DNA of 64,000 nucleotides from Costus lasius (GCA_027563935.2 JANVAS020000203.1:1054001-1118000); one strand, 5' to 3'; counted from the stretch's first letter, positions 34,086 to 46,936 are shown. The notes: a model not told the origin generated them from the letters alone. Numbers and translations are program-made.

Positions 34086-35740
34086 TGAAAGGAAACCTAG
34101 GTCACAAGTATCATTCATAGAACTTGTTGTAGCGGAAATACTAGGAAACCAAAAAGTGCATGACTTGATACTATGATCAACCTTGTAAACTTGAAAGACA
34201 AGTTAGAGTGTTACCATTGCCATGATGTAAGTGCGGCTTGGAAGATGAAAGGGGCGAGTGCCTCTTCTCCAAAGGTGTCACACACAAGATGATGTCAACT
34301 TCTTCCTTGTGCTCCTTGTGCTAGCAAAGACACCAAGGAGTCTTTGATCGTGTCTTGGAGAGGAGATGTGCACCCTTGGCTGGTCTACTTTCTTCCTTGT
34401 CGTGAAGATGATGAAGAGACGAAAAGGAGGAAGCACACTAGAGAGTTTCGAAACCGTGAGGGGAGAGACCAAGAAAGGAAAGTTCGGCCACTACCACACA
34501 TGGTAAAACCGAAATGTAACTCCCTTCTTAACTCCCTTCTTTGCAATCAAAACTTCCCTCTTAATTGAACCATGCGTTCACTAAGTGAACCGGTTCAATC
34601 CCAATTTGGTTCAAGCACCAAATCGAACCAGCCCTGGTTAAGATCTCTTTGAACCAAGTGGCTCACGATCTAACCACACATCTCATTGAACCTCTTGATC
34701 TTTACGATCAAGCAACAATTCTCCCGATCGAAGCTTACCGATCATATGCCCTAACCAATCAAACATGATTAGACTAGATCTCACTTCCAATCAGAGTTTA
34801 AATTGCTTTAAACTGAACTAGAATAATCCCAGTCCACACGATCTGACATAAGTAAGCCAAATCATCAAATTGTGCCACCCTAAGGGTTTCCTTCAATGTC
34901 GGTAACGATAACTTATGTCATCACGATCAGAGAGGGGTATCTAGCAACACATCACTGTCTCCCGATATGAAGGAAAGAGTCTTCCAAGACTACTCCCAAA
35001 CCACAGCATAAGTGTGAATCTAATTCACTTGGCATACATATTACCCTTTGCCACTGGATGTTCTCGTTGAACAAGCGTGTCAAGCTTGTGATTCCAACAT
35101 GATGAAAATGGTTAGATCAGACGAACATAGTTGTCTGGGTATGGCCATACACATTCTCAACCATTTCGTCCAGGGGGCCCCTTAGAACATCTCACTCCAT
35201 CTAGGAGAGGCAATCCTATATCTATCACTAGTGCCCTAACAATGACTCATGCCCACTATCCAAGATAATCCTTAATCATTATCTTTCAAATGATATTAAA
35301 TTACCTCAAGACAATGCCAATCATCACTTAGAAACACAAGTGATCTCAAGTCAGAGGGAATATGCCACTTGCTTGCATATAAGGATTATTCACATTGTGA
35401 CAAACAATTGAATATCCTAAATAGGGTCAGTCCAGTACATCCAATGCACCTATGTGTCTAAATCTTATTCCATGCTCGAAGCACCCTATAAGATTAGAAC
35501 ACATATTAGTCTCCATCATATCAAGGCTGTCTCATGTTCACCGAGATATCTCGACTAAGGACAACACTGAATGTCAGCTAAGCTGAACATCATTGAGACA
35601 TTATTCAGAAGTATACATACAGCAGCAAATAATGTAACAATCTGAATAATAACAATTGCCTTTATAAAACATATAGATTATACATGATACTGTAAATAAT
35701 CCAAGGCCTTAAACATTAGCCTTAAGGGCATACCCTAACA
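34086..35740 (-). repeat. 5' LTR of C (1655 bp)
   Basis: Uninterrupted partner of the split left LTR. Its promoter-proximal region carries a tandem AGAAGGGAGTTA duplication on the element strand in place of the AT-rich dyad of other subfamilies. Target duplication AAACC follows at 35741. Confidence 0.95.
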
Positions 35741-35745
35741 AAACC

Positions 35746-35950
35746 CCTCTCATCCTAGCCGCCCACTTGGCAAGATCTTGGCCCACCCCAAACCGCCTCT
35801 TGTCCTATATATAGGACCCCTTGCTGCCCTTCTTGTGGTTGTTGTTCGAGTGGACAACATTTTGGAGAGGTGACATATCTTTGGAGAGACTTGGAGTGCA
35901 AGGGGCGAGAGCAATAGGCTTGGCGCAATCTTCTTCCTTGGAGCCGAAAG
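35746..35950 (+). repeat. LTR K, part 2 (with TATA box), cut by E
   Basis: Resumes after C's target duplication. It repeats the AAACC...CTAGCCG block found earlier in K, and contains a strong TATA box followed by leader-like sequence. It ends at 35950 where E starts; GAAAG (35946-35950) is the presumed target duplication of E. The K LTR is at least 1771 bp. Confidence 0.75.
35804..35815 (+). promoter_or_regulatory. TATA box of LTR K
   Basis: CCTATATATAGG, itself a perfect palindrome, lies about 1.6 kb into the LTR. It is the clearest TATA box in the window and places the conserved hairpins at 7165-7682 upstream, in U3. Transcription would be expected to start a few tens of bases downstream. 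Confidence 0.65.
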
Positions 35951-37627
35951 TGTTGGGGTATGCCCTTAAGGCTAATGTTTGAGGCCTTGGGATTATATCA
36001 GTATCATGTATAAACTCTCTGTTTATAAAGGCAATGGTTGTTATTCAGGTTGTTGCATTATCTACTGCAATATGTATACTTCTGAATAATGTCTCAATGC
36101 TGTTCAGCTTGGCTGACATGCAGTATTTTCCTTAGTCGAGATATCTTGGTGAACATGAGACAGCCTTGATATGATTGAGACTAATATGTGTTCTAATCTT
36201 ATAGGATGCTTCGAGCATGGAATAAGATGTAGACTCATGGGTACATTGGATGTACTGGACAGACCCTACTTAGGATATTTGATTGCTTGTCACAATGTGA
36301 ATAATCCTTATATACAAACAAGTGGCATATTTCCTCTGACTTGAGATCACTTGTGTTTCTAAATGATGATTGGCATTGTTTTGAGGTAGTTCAATATCAT
36401 TTGAAACATAATGGTTATAGACTATCTTGGATAATGAGCATGAGTCATGTTAGGGCACTAGTGATAGATATAGGATTGCCGTCTCCTTGTTTGGAGTGTG
36501 ATGTTCTAAAGGGGCCCCCTGGATGAGATGGGTGAGAAAGTGTATGGCCATACCCAGATGACTATGTTCATATGATCTAACCACTCTCATCATATTGGAA
36601 TTACAGGCTTGACACACTTGTCCAATAAGAACATCCAGTGGCAAAGGAAACACATATGTCAAGTGACTTGGGTTCACACTTGTGCTGTGGTTTGGGTGTA
36701 GTCTTGGAAGACTCTTTCCTTTATATCGGGAGACAGTGATGTGTTGCTAGATACCCCTCACTGATCGTGATAATGTAAGTTATCGTTACCGACATTTAAA
36801 GGAAACCCTTAGGGTCGCACAATTTGATGATATGGCTTACTTATGTCAGATCGTGTGGACTGAATTGTTTTGGTTCAGTTTAATGGAATTTAAACTCTGA
36901 TTGTAAGTGAGATCTGGTCTGATCATGTTGGATTGATTAGGGCTTGAGATCGGTAAGCTTCGATCGAGAGAATTGATGCTAGATCGATGAGATCAAGAGC
37001 ATCAAGAGATGAATGGTTAGATCTTGAGCCTTATGGTTTAATATGATCTAGACCAATGCTTGGTTTGATTTGGTCTTTAAACCAAATGAGATTGAACCGG
37101 TTCATCAAGTGAACGCCTGGTTCAAAGAGGAGAATGTTGCGACTTGTTCACTTGGCGTGAACGCTTGAACACATTGAGGGTTTACTATTTTTGGAAGTCA
37201 TGCTTTCCAAAATAGGGAGCACGCCTCATGTTCGAGAGCATTGCTCTATTCTCGCTCGCAACTTCCTCTTGTCGCCGCTCTCCTCTCGTGTGGTGAGTCT
37301 TGATGCTCAAGGAGGATTCGGCCTAGCCAAGAGATCATCTCATCTTCCCTTCAAGTGATCAGGAGACTTGGAGATCCTTGCTAGCACAAGGAACGACAAG
37401 GAGAATGCCATTTCTCATCTTGTGTGCGTCACCTTTGGAGGAGAGCCGCTCGCCCTCTTCTTCCAAGTCGCCATCCAAGCAATGGCTATGGTATGATCCC
37501 TTCTTGATCTATACATGTTATTAAAGTTGATCATATATTCATCATGCGATCTTAGAAACCCTAGCTTCCGCTATGCCCAATTTTAATGTGTGCATATTAG
37601 GGTTTCGCCCCCCTTTAGGGACTTTCA
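35951..37627 (+). repeat. 5' LTR of E (1677 bp)
   Basis: TGTTGGGG to CTTTCA. Stem-loop 2 is at 36769-36784 as GATAAT/GTTATC (U-G pair). A long dyad CTATTTTTGGAA...TTTCCAAAATAG lies at about 37188-37215, where a promoter is likely. The terminal C-run/G-run hairpin is shortened compared with X and A. Confidence 0.93.
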
Positions 37628-37629
37628 AT

Positions 37630-37641
37630 TGGTATCAGAGC
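37630..37641 (+). other. Primer binding site of E
   Basis: TGGTATCAGAGC, two bases after the LTR. Confidence 0.92.
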
Positions 37642-39460
37642 GGAGTTCATGTATGAATCATATGATTGCTTGTTGTGATCCTTGTTTGCGCTTATGAATA
37701 GATCTAAGGATATCATCATGCGTGCGAAACTACATGCTAGTTTGCGAAAATAGATGTATGTTTTACATTTAGCGCATGTATGATGTTTATTGTTGGCGCT
37801 TGATGAATGTTATTTTTATCAAAACCTTATAACAACTTGCGCGCATCCATTTAGATCTAAGCGCCTACTTTAAAACTTAGACGGGTTATTAGGGTTGAAG
37901 TCATCGTCCTGTCAAGACCTAACAGTCTGATCAGACTATCTGACAGCCTAGATGGGTCGACCAGATGGCACCTATGCGCAAGCATGAGGTGGCTATAGGT
38001 CGACTGCAGAAAGGCGTGTAGCGATGTCTGATTGAGACAACCGATGAACGCTCATGATTAAGGCCCGGGGTCACACCCGCTTGCCAGAACTCATGAGGGA
38101 CGTTCAGCCCTTAACGCATGCATAGTTGACCACTAGGTCGACTCAAGTCGGTTATGACTTGGTGCATGCAAGGGCAGTGGGTCTGACTAGGTCTGAAGAG
38201 TGGATCCCTATTAATGGACCGTTGTAAGGTAGTAGGGCACATAAGGAAATAAAATTGATGCCAATGAGCTTTTCGAAAATTTTATTTTCTTGATTGGATC
38301 ACATGAAGTTTGTATAACATGAATGATTGTCTATTTAATCTTATGTGGGCTACCCAATTTTAATGTGTGCTGTGCTGGGGCCTGCGTACCTGGATGTATA
38401 TTGTAAATTATTATTGTGATCTGCGCATCACATTTTAATTAATTTATAAAGTGTAATTGACCTGCGTGTCAATCATGTCTAGATAGATTAAATTGTAATT
38501 TAATCAGACATGAGCACAGTGCACACATGGCAGAGGCGCATGCAGCAAGTGGCTTCACCAGTGGGAGGTCTAGGGTTCGACTCTAGGACAGGCGCATTTT
38601 ACCTGGTCGGCGCATCTGAGCTGTAGTGGGCGCTTGGGCCCGGGTTGGGCCAGAGGAAATGCTAAAGACCCATGAAGAGCTCAAGTGAAGACTTAAGTTA
38701 ATTAAGGTCTTACTTAGGCTTAATAGGCTTTTACCACATAAGATCATCATGCTTTTAATTTACTGTTTAAGTAATTAAGTAACTGCATGATCTATTCTTC
38801 TGCTATCACCATAGGATTTGCATGATAGTAAGAAGATAAAAGGACCGTTAAAATCCAACGTTAAATATCAAGCACGTAAGCCTTCTGATGCGAAACCTCA
38901 CTGTTCTGACTATCGTTGGGGCCGTGTTGTACCCACTCAGTGGGCACGCCCATCTATCTTCAGACGGTGTGTGATTACACCTGCGTGTTACAGAGAAGGG
39001 ATTTATCGCTTCTCGTTGCTCAGCATAGCACGTGGTGGTCCAGGGAGTAGGTCGGGTCAGCTTGACCATGTAGGCTACATATTGAGCATATGGTAGCTAT
39101 ATGGAGGCAGCCATCTGTGGGATCAGAGACTGTGTTGTACCAACTCAGTTGGCACAGTCTGCTGGATTGCCCAGATGAAAGGGAATCGCACGGGTTGGCG
39201 ATTGGCAGGGATTGCCTACCTGAGATTAGTGCTTGTACTCTCTGTGCATCTTATCTCGCCTGAGCGGGACGCGGAGACCAAGTATGAAATTTGGATCCCA
39301 TCTCACTAAAAGAGTTTTACTCTTTCGGACTGTTTTGCTAGATTTTTCAGCCAGATAAAATAGTGAGAAAAGAATCATTCTTAAGTCCTGAATTGATTCT
39401 AACATTGATACTGACCTTGCTGTTCTTGCAATGTTGTAGATTACTGCAGCAACGAACACC
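37642..39460 (+). other. Leader of E
   Basis: No long frame. TCTAGGG-TTCGA-CTCTAGG hairpin at 38569-38587. Bipartite hairpins around 38921-38950 and 39128-39160. A pyrimidine-rich stretch ending TTGTAG lies about 20 bases before the gag start position. Confidence 0.82.
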
Positions 39461-41197
39461 ACAGCGTTCAATGTGCGATCCTTACTGGAAAGGGAGAAGT
39501 TTGCTGGGCCAAACTTCTTAGACTGGTACGGACACCTTAAGATTGTTCTTAAGGCTGAGAGGAAACTGTATGTCCTCGAGACGGCAATACCGCCTCAACC
39601 CACTGCGAACGCCGCAAGGGCGGTTCGGGAAGCTTATGAAAAGCATGTCAATGATAGCATTGATGTCGCTTGCCTTATGCTTGCGTCTATGACACCAGAG
39701 CTTCAGCGTCAGCATGAAGATTTATCTGCTATTGAAATTATAGCAAATCTCAAGATGTTGTATGCTGCACAGGCAAGGACTGAACGCTATAACTTGACGA
39801 AACTTTTCTTTCAGAGCAAACTGACTGAAGGGAGTCCAGTGGGAGCTCACGTACTCAAGATGATTGGGTACAAGGAGGCTCTAGAGAAACTGGGACACAC
39901 CATCAATCAGGAGCTTGTTGTAGACATCATCTTGCAGTCTCTCCCGGCCTCTTTCGATCCGTTCATCATTAATTTTAATATGAACAAGATCGACTGTACG
40001 CCGGCAGAGTTACTGAACATGCTCTTGACTACAGAGCAGACTCAGTCTCGTGAGAAGGGAAAGCCTTCATCCTCTATCCTAATGGTTCCTTCAAGGAACA
40101 AGAAGAAGGGGAAGAAAGGCAAAGCCCCTATCAAGAGCTACAACAAGGCTCTAAAGCAAAAGATAAAGCGGTCAAAGGAATACAGATGTTTCCATTGTGG
40201 CCAGTTGGGTCACTGGAAAAAGGACTGTAAAGCGCTCCAAGGAGATAAGAAGGGAAGCAACCCTTTCGCTTCTGGCTCAGGTATTTACGTGACTGAAGTC
40301 ATGGTATCTTCTTCTTCTATTTCATGGGTGTTGGACACTGCATGTGGAGTTCACATTTGTTCAAATGTACAGGAACTCAAGAGAAGAAGACAGGTGGGAC
40401 AGCATGAGGTGGACCTACGATTAGGAAACGGGGCACGGGTTGCTGCTGTTGCTGTAGGAGTTTATCACATCTCTTTGCCATCTGGTCTTGTATTAGAACT
40501 GGACAATTGTTATTTTGTACCGAGCATAACTAAGAATATTATCACTATTCCTGCTCTTGTCAGGAAAGGGTTTTCCTTTGAATGCAAGATTTCAAAGTGT
40601 TATATTTCTTTTGATGATATTGTTTATGCTAGTGGGTCAATTAACAATGGGTTATTCATGTTGGACATGGAATGTTCAATACAACAAATTGATATTAAGA
40701 AAGCCAAGTATGCTGATGACAACACCTTGTTATGGCATAGTCGTTTAGGCCATATTAACAAGAAGCGCATTAAGCGGTTGCATGACCATGGACTGCTGGG
40801 ATCATTCTCCTATGAGGAGCTTGATACATGCAAAGCTTGTTTAATGGGTAAAATGACGAAGTCTCCTTTTTCTAATAAAGGTCAAAGGGCTTCAGGTTTA
40901 CTTGACCTCATTCACAGTGATGTGTGTGGGCCATTTAGTAAACATGCCAGAGGTGGCTATTCATACTTCATTACCTTTACTGATGATTTCAGTAGGTATG
41001 GTTATGTCTATCTAATGAGACATAAAAGTGAATCTTTTGACAAGTTCAAAGAGTTCAAGAATGAAGTACAAAATCAGCTAGGCCGAAATATCAAGGCACT
41101 TCGTTCAGATCGAGGTGGAGAATACTTGAGTCATGAGTTTACTGACTATCTGAAGGAGTGTGGGATTATCTCACAGCTCACTCCGCCAGGAACACCG
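39461..41197 (+). pseudogene. gag-pol: gag-pol of E, N-terminal part, start codon lost, cut by F
   Basis: Open frame for gag, zinc knuckle, protease (VLDTAC) and integrase up to the LTPPGTP motif. At the position of the family ATG the codon is ACA (39461-39463), so the natural start is gone; the next in-frame possibility is GTG at 39473. The frame has small insertions relative to H after the gag domain (TTEQTQSREKGK; DKKGSNPFAS), shared in part with C. The HHCC site and the first two catalytic Asp of integrase are present. The third residue (Glu) lies beyond the F insertion and outside the window. Confidence 0.93.
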
Positions 41198-42821
41198 TGA
41201 AAGTTCCCTAAAGGGGCGAAACCCTAAAGCATGCGCATATAAAAAAATTTGCATGGGCGGAATCTAGGGTTTCCTAGGATCGCATGCATGTCATATGATC
41301 AACTTAAGAGTTTGTATAGATCAACAGAGAGATCATACCAGTGCCATTTCTTGGATGGCGTCTTGGAAGAAGAGGGCGATGTGGCTCTCCTCCAAAGGTG
41401 GCGCACACAAGATGGGTGATCGCCTACTCCTTGTCGATCCTTGTGCTAGCAAGGCTCCAAGGTCTCCTGATCGCGTGAAGGGAGAAGAGATGATCTCTTT
41501 TGCTTGGTCGAATCCTTCTCTTGTCGTCAACACTCACACATGAGAGAAAGACGTTGTGAGCAAAGGGGGCGAGAGGCGAGAAATAGGGAGACCTCTTCGA
41601 ACGTGAGGCGTGGTCTCATTTTGAGATCATGGCTTCTAAAAATAGCAAGCCACCACATGCGATCATGTGTTCACACCAAGTGAACGATCGCAATTTCCTC
41701 TCCCCTTGAACCATGCGCTCACTTGATGAGCCGGTTCATTTCATTTGGTTCAAGGACCAAATTAAGCCAAGCCTTGATCCAGATCACATTAAACTAAAAG
41801 GCTCAAGATCTGACCATTCATCTCTTGATGCTCTTGATCTCACCGATCTAGCATCCAATCTCTCGATCGAAGCTTACCGATCTCAAGCCCTAATCAATCA
41901 AACATGATCAGACCAGATCTCACTTACAATCAGAGTTTAAATCCCATTAAATTGAACCAAAACAATTCAGTCCACACGATCTGACTTATGTAAGCTATAT
42001 CATCAAATTGTGCGACCCTAAGGGTTTCCTTTAAATGTCGGTAATTATAAAGGAAAGAGTCTTCCAAGACTACACCCAAACCACAGCACAAGTGTGAACC
42101 CAAGTCACTTGACATATGTGTTTCCTTTGCCACTGGATGTTCTTATTGGACAAGCGTGTCAAGCCTGTAATTCCAATATGATGAGAATGATTAGATCAGA
42201 TGAAACATAGTCATCTGGGTATGGCCATACACTTTCTCAATCATCTCATCCAGGGGGCCCCTATAGAACATCACACTCCAATCAAGGAGACGGCAATCCT
42301 ATATCTATCACTAGTGCCCTAACATGACTCATGTTCATTATCCAAGATAGTCTATAACCATTATGTTTCAAATGATATTGAACTACCTCAAAACAATGCC
42401 AATCATCATTTAGAAACACAAGTGATCTCAAGTCAGAGGAAATATGCCACTTGTTCGCGTATAAGGATTATTCACATTGTGACAAGCAATTGAATATCCT
42501 AAGTAGGGTCTGTCCAGTACATCCAATGTACCCATGAGTCTACATCTTATTCCATGCTCGAAGCATCCTATAAGACTAGAACACATATTAGTCTCAATCA
42601 TATCAAGGCTGACTCATGTTCACCAAGATATCTCGACTAAGGACAATACTGCATGTCAGCCGAGCTGAACAGCATTGAGACATTATTCAGAAGTATACAT
42701 ATTGCAGCAGATGATGTAACAACCTGAATAACAACCATTGCCTTCATAAACATAGAGTTTATACATGATACTGATATAATCCCAAGGCCTCAAACATTAG
42801 CCTTAAGGGCATACCCCAACA
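41198..42821 (-). repeat. 3' LTR of F (1624 bp) with a 60-bp internal deletion
   Basis: Starts TGAAAGTTCCC and ends CCCCAACA. At about 42042-42050 the sequence passes directly from CGGTAA to TATAAAGG. Compared with B, about 60 bp are missing, and these contain exactly stem-loops 1 and 2. The rest of the LTR aligns normally. Confidence 0.93.
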
Positions 42822-42841
42822 ATCTCCCACTTGCACTTAAT

Positions 42842-45195
42842 CTAATGGTTGAGAAATCTCAAACCCATATTATTACAATGCTTCTCATGCTTCTGCTGCG
42901 CCAGAGGCTTTGTAAGCGGGTCAGCTAGATTGTCATCTGTATGAACCTTGCAGACTTTGATCTCGCCACGATCAATGATCTCCCGGATCAAGTGAAACCT
43001 TCTCTGTATGTGCTTGGACTTCTGGTGCGACCGTGGTTCCTTTGCTTGTGCTATTGCTCCAGTGTTATCACAGAAGATAACCAAAGGATCTGCACTCGAA
43101 GGAACAACACCAAGTTCCTGAACGAACTTACGAATCCACACTGCCTCCTTGGATGCTTCTGAGGCTGCAACATACTCGGCTTCTGTTGTGGAATCAGCAA
43201 CAATTGACTGTTTGAAACTTTTCCACACCACTGCACCTCCATTCAAGCTAAAAACATAGCCTGATTGCGATCGGAAATCATCCTGGTCAGATTGGAACGA
43301 AGCGTCAGTATATCCTTCAATACTGAGTTCTTCCTGACCTCCATATATCAAGAACATATCTTTGGTCCTCCAAAGATATTTCAAAATGTTCTTGACCGCA
43401 ATCCAGTGTGCCTGCCCTGGATTACTTTGGAATCGACTGGTCACGCTTAACCCGTAAACAACGTCTGGGCGAGTACACAACATCGCATACATAATGGACC
43501 CAATAGCCGAAGCATAAGGCGTATTGTCCATTTCATCTTTCTCAGTCTGTGTTTGTGGACACTGACTCTTTGAAAGATTCAGACCATGTCTGACTGGAAG
43601 ATATCCTCTTTTAGAATTTTCTAAATGGAATCTCTCCAGGACTTTATCGATGTAAGTACTCTGGCACAGCCCGAGAAGCCTCTTAGATCTATCTCTGTAG
43701 ATCTTCACACCTAATACATAGGCTGCTTCTCCTAAATCTTTCATCTGGAAACATTTTCTTAACCATGCTTTAACCGCATGTAGTTCAGGAATATCGTTTC
43801 CAATGATTAAGATATCTTCGACGTAGAGGACTAGGAAAGTAATCACGCTCCCACTAAACCTCTTATATACACACGGGTCATCTTCATTCTTGATGAAACC
43901 AAATTCACAGATTGATTCATCAAAACGAATATTCCAGCTTCTTGATGCTTGTTTAAGTCCATAAATGGACTTCTTTAATTTGCATATTTTATAACGATCT
44001 GATGGATTAGTGAAACCTTCAGGTTGTGTCATATACACATCCTCTTCTAGTTTTCCATTAAGGAAAGCGGTCTTCACATCCATCTGCCAGATCTCATAAT
44101 CATAATATGCCGCTATCGCAAGAATAATCCGAATAGACTTGAACATAGCTACAGGAGAGAAAGTTTCATCATAATCTATCCTGTAGATTTGTTTGAAACC
44201 TTTCGCAACTAGCCTGCCTTTATAGGTAACCACGTTACCATCCATGTCAATCTTCTTCTTGAAGATCCACTTACAGCCTATAGGGATTACTCCCAGAGGC
44301 GGATCAACGAAATCCCAAACTTGGTTATCTGACATGGAGTCCATCTCGGCTCGCATAGCTTCAAGCCATCTCGCTGATTCCGGTCCACTGACCGCATCCA
44401 CATAAGTGAGGGGTTCATCATTAATGATGTAGACTCCGTCATAGCGCTCAGGCTGTCGACGGATCCTTCCCGATCTTCGCGGTTCCCGTGATATCTGAGC
44501 CTCAGGTTGTTCAGTAACCTGATCTACTGGCTCAGGCTCATCCAACTGTACTTGACTACTTTGTCCTTCTTCTGGATTCTCATCCAGCTTTATTTCTCTC
44601 CCACTGGCCTCTTGCAGAAGAAATTCTTTCTCAAGAAAAATAGCCGTCCGAGCAACAAATACTTTGTTCTCTTTGGGATCGTAGAAATAATAACCCTTAG
44701 TTTCCTTAGGGTAACCGACAAAGATACATTTCTCAGATCTGCTCTCTAGTTTCCCAGAGGCGAGCTTTTTGACATAAGCCTCGCAACCCCAAATCTTAAT
44801 AAATGTCAAGCTCGGCTGTTTCCCATACCATAACTCATATGGAGTCTTTGAAACGGCCTTGGATGGCACTCGGTTTAGTACCTTTGCAGCTGTTTCCAGT
44901 GCAAATCCCCAAAAGGAGTAAGGTAGAGTAGCCTGACTCATCATAGAACAAACCATATCCAGTAAAGTTCTATTTCTCCTCTCGGACACAGCATTCCATT
45001 GCGGTGTTCCTGGCGGAGTGAGCTGTGAGATAATCCCACACTCCTTCAGATAGTCAGTAAACTCATGACTCAAGTATTCTCCACCTCGATCTGAACGAAG
45101 TGCCTTGATATTTCAGCCTAGATGATTTTGTACTTCATTTTTGAACTCTTTGAACTTGTCAAAAGATTCACTATTATGTCTCATTAGATAGACAT
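42842..45195 (-). pseudogene. gag-pol: gag-pol of F, C-terminal piece (integrase to RNase H)
   Basis: Covers about residues 511-1294. TGA at 45114-45116 replaces the CGA (Arg) codon in the NQLGRNIK motif of integrase. Downstream the frame is open to 42842. In RT the Y-V-D-D box reads Y-V-E-D (codon at 43817-43819), changing the first catalytic Asp to Glu, which would be expected to impair polymerisation. NAVSERR replaces NGVSERR beside the catalytic Glu. The upstream end is cut by G, and the gene continues at 54338. Confidence 0.93.
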
Positions 45196-46916
45196 TGAAG
45201 TGTCCCCTTCATGGGGGAGCGCAAGTAAACAAAATCCCTTTCAAGAGGGGGGCGAAAACCTTAAAGGGGTGGCGCATCACCATTGCAAGCGGAAGCAAAA
45301 GGTTTTCAAGAATCTTAGCATAAACATATGTTCAACTTGGTGAAGTTGAGACTCATACCATAGCCATCTCGGTTTAGATGGAGCTTTGGAAGCAAAGGCG
45401 CAAGTGCCCCTTCTCCGAAGATAATCACACACAAGAGAAGATGGCTTCTCCTTGGATCTCCTTGTGCTAGCAAGGATGCGCAAGGTGTCCTTGATCGAAT
45501 GTTAGGATGATGGAGAAGTTTCCTTGGCCGAGCGCTTGTTCTTGTCGTCCACTTCCTTCTCCTCGAGATGGCAAGCAAGCTCTCTTTTCCCCAAAAACAA
45601 AACGCAAAGACAAGAGAGCAAATGCACTTCGGCGACATCAAGACAAATGACGTTACATGACTTCCCAAAATGGAAAGTCATGAAGCCACTCTCCAACGCC
45701 AAAACGCCCCTCTTGATGAACCATGCGTTCACCTAGTGAACCGGTTCATGCTTTGGTTCAATTCGATTTGGCCCAAAGACCAAACTCAAACCAAGCCAAG
45801 CCAAGGCATGGTCTAGACCCTCTATGAACCAAATGGCTCATGATCTAGCCGTTCATCTCCTGATGCTCCTGATCTCACCGATCTAGCATCATCTCTCTCG
45901 ATCGAAGCTTACCGATCTAAAGCCCTAATCAATCAAACATGATCAGGCTAGATCTCAATTGCAATCAGAGATTAAACCCCTTTAAACTGAACCCATACAA
46001 TTCAGTCCACACGATCTGACTCAAGAAAGCCATATCATCAAATTGTGCGACCCTAAGGGTTTCCTTTAAATGTCGGTAACGACAACTTACGTTATCACGA
46101 TTAGTGAGGGGTATCTAGCAACACATCACTGTCTCCCGATATAAAGGAAATAGTCTTCCAAGACTACACCCAAACCATGACACAAGTGTGAATCAAAACT
46201 CACAAGGCACACATATGTCCTTTGCCACTGGATGTTCTTATTGGACAAGCATGTCAAGCTTGTAACTCCAATACGATGAGCATGATTAGATCAGATGCAC
46301 ATAGTCATCTGGGTATGGCCATACACTACCTCAATCATCTCATATAGGGGGGCCTTTAGAACATCACACTCCTTAAACAAGGAGACGGCAATCCTTTATC
46401 TATCACTAGTGCCCTAACCTGATTCAAGCTCACCATCCAAGATAGTCTATAATCATTATATTTCAAATGATATTGAACTACCTCAAAACAATGACAATCA
46501 TCATTTAGAAACACAAGTGATCTCAAGTCAAAGGACATGTGCCACTTGCTGCTTACAGGGATCATTCACATTGTGATAAGCAATGCAATATCCCAGTAGG
46601 GTCTGTCCAGTACATCCAATGTACCCATGAGTCTACATCTTATTCCATGCTCGAAGCATCCTATAAGATTAGCACTCATATTAGTCTCCATCATATCAAG
46701 GCTGTCTCATGTTCACCAAGATATCTCGACTAAGGACTTATAGCCTGTCAGCCTAGCTGAACAGCTTTGAGACATTATTCAGAAGTACACTTATTACAGC
46801 AGACAAGGTAACAACCTGAATAACAACCATGCCTTATTATAAACTTAAGAGTTTATTACATGATACTTATACAATCCCAAGGCCTCAAACATTAGCCTTA
46901 AGGGCATACCCCAACA
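45196..46916 (-). repeat. 3' LTR of G (1721 bp)
   Basis: The longest LTR of the set. On the plus strand it starts TGAAGTGTCCCCTTCATGG. The extra length includes a second C-run/G-run hairpin next to the terminus. A CATGACTT...AAGTCATG dyad is at about 45655-45681. Stem-loop 2 is at 46081-46096 with a U-G pair. Confidence 0.95.
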
Positions 46917-46936
46917 ATCTCCCACTTGCACTTAAT
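46917..46936 (-). other. Polypurine tract of G
   Basis: ATCTCCCACTTGCACTTAAT on the plus strand, between the LTR and the polyprotein stop. Confidence 0.82.

Larger units (their letters stand above)
8442..35740 (-). mobile_element. Element C: Angela-like copia retrotransposon inserted in LTR K
   Basis: A complete minus-strand element interrupted by B (with A inside it). Both LTRs are 1655 bp once B is removed (307 + 1348 on the left, 1655 on the right). Target duplications AAACC lie at 8437-8441 and 35741-35745. By eye the two LTRs differ at about 10 sites, the most in this nest, as expected for the outermost of the three. Confidence 0.95.

Noticed and set aside
35741..35950. A separate short solo element between C and E
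   Set aside because: The sequence continues K across the AAACC target duplication and repeats a block found earlier in K, so no extra element is needed.
45277..45736. Overlapping frames of 60-117 codons on both strands in the LTRs of G
   Set aside because: These fall in the LTR and exist twice only because the LTR is duplicated. No start context, motif or conservation in other subfamilies.
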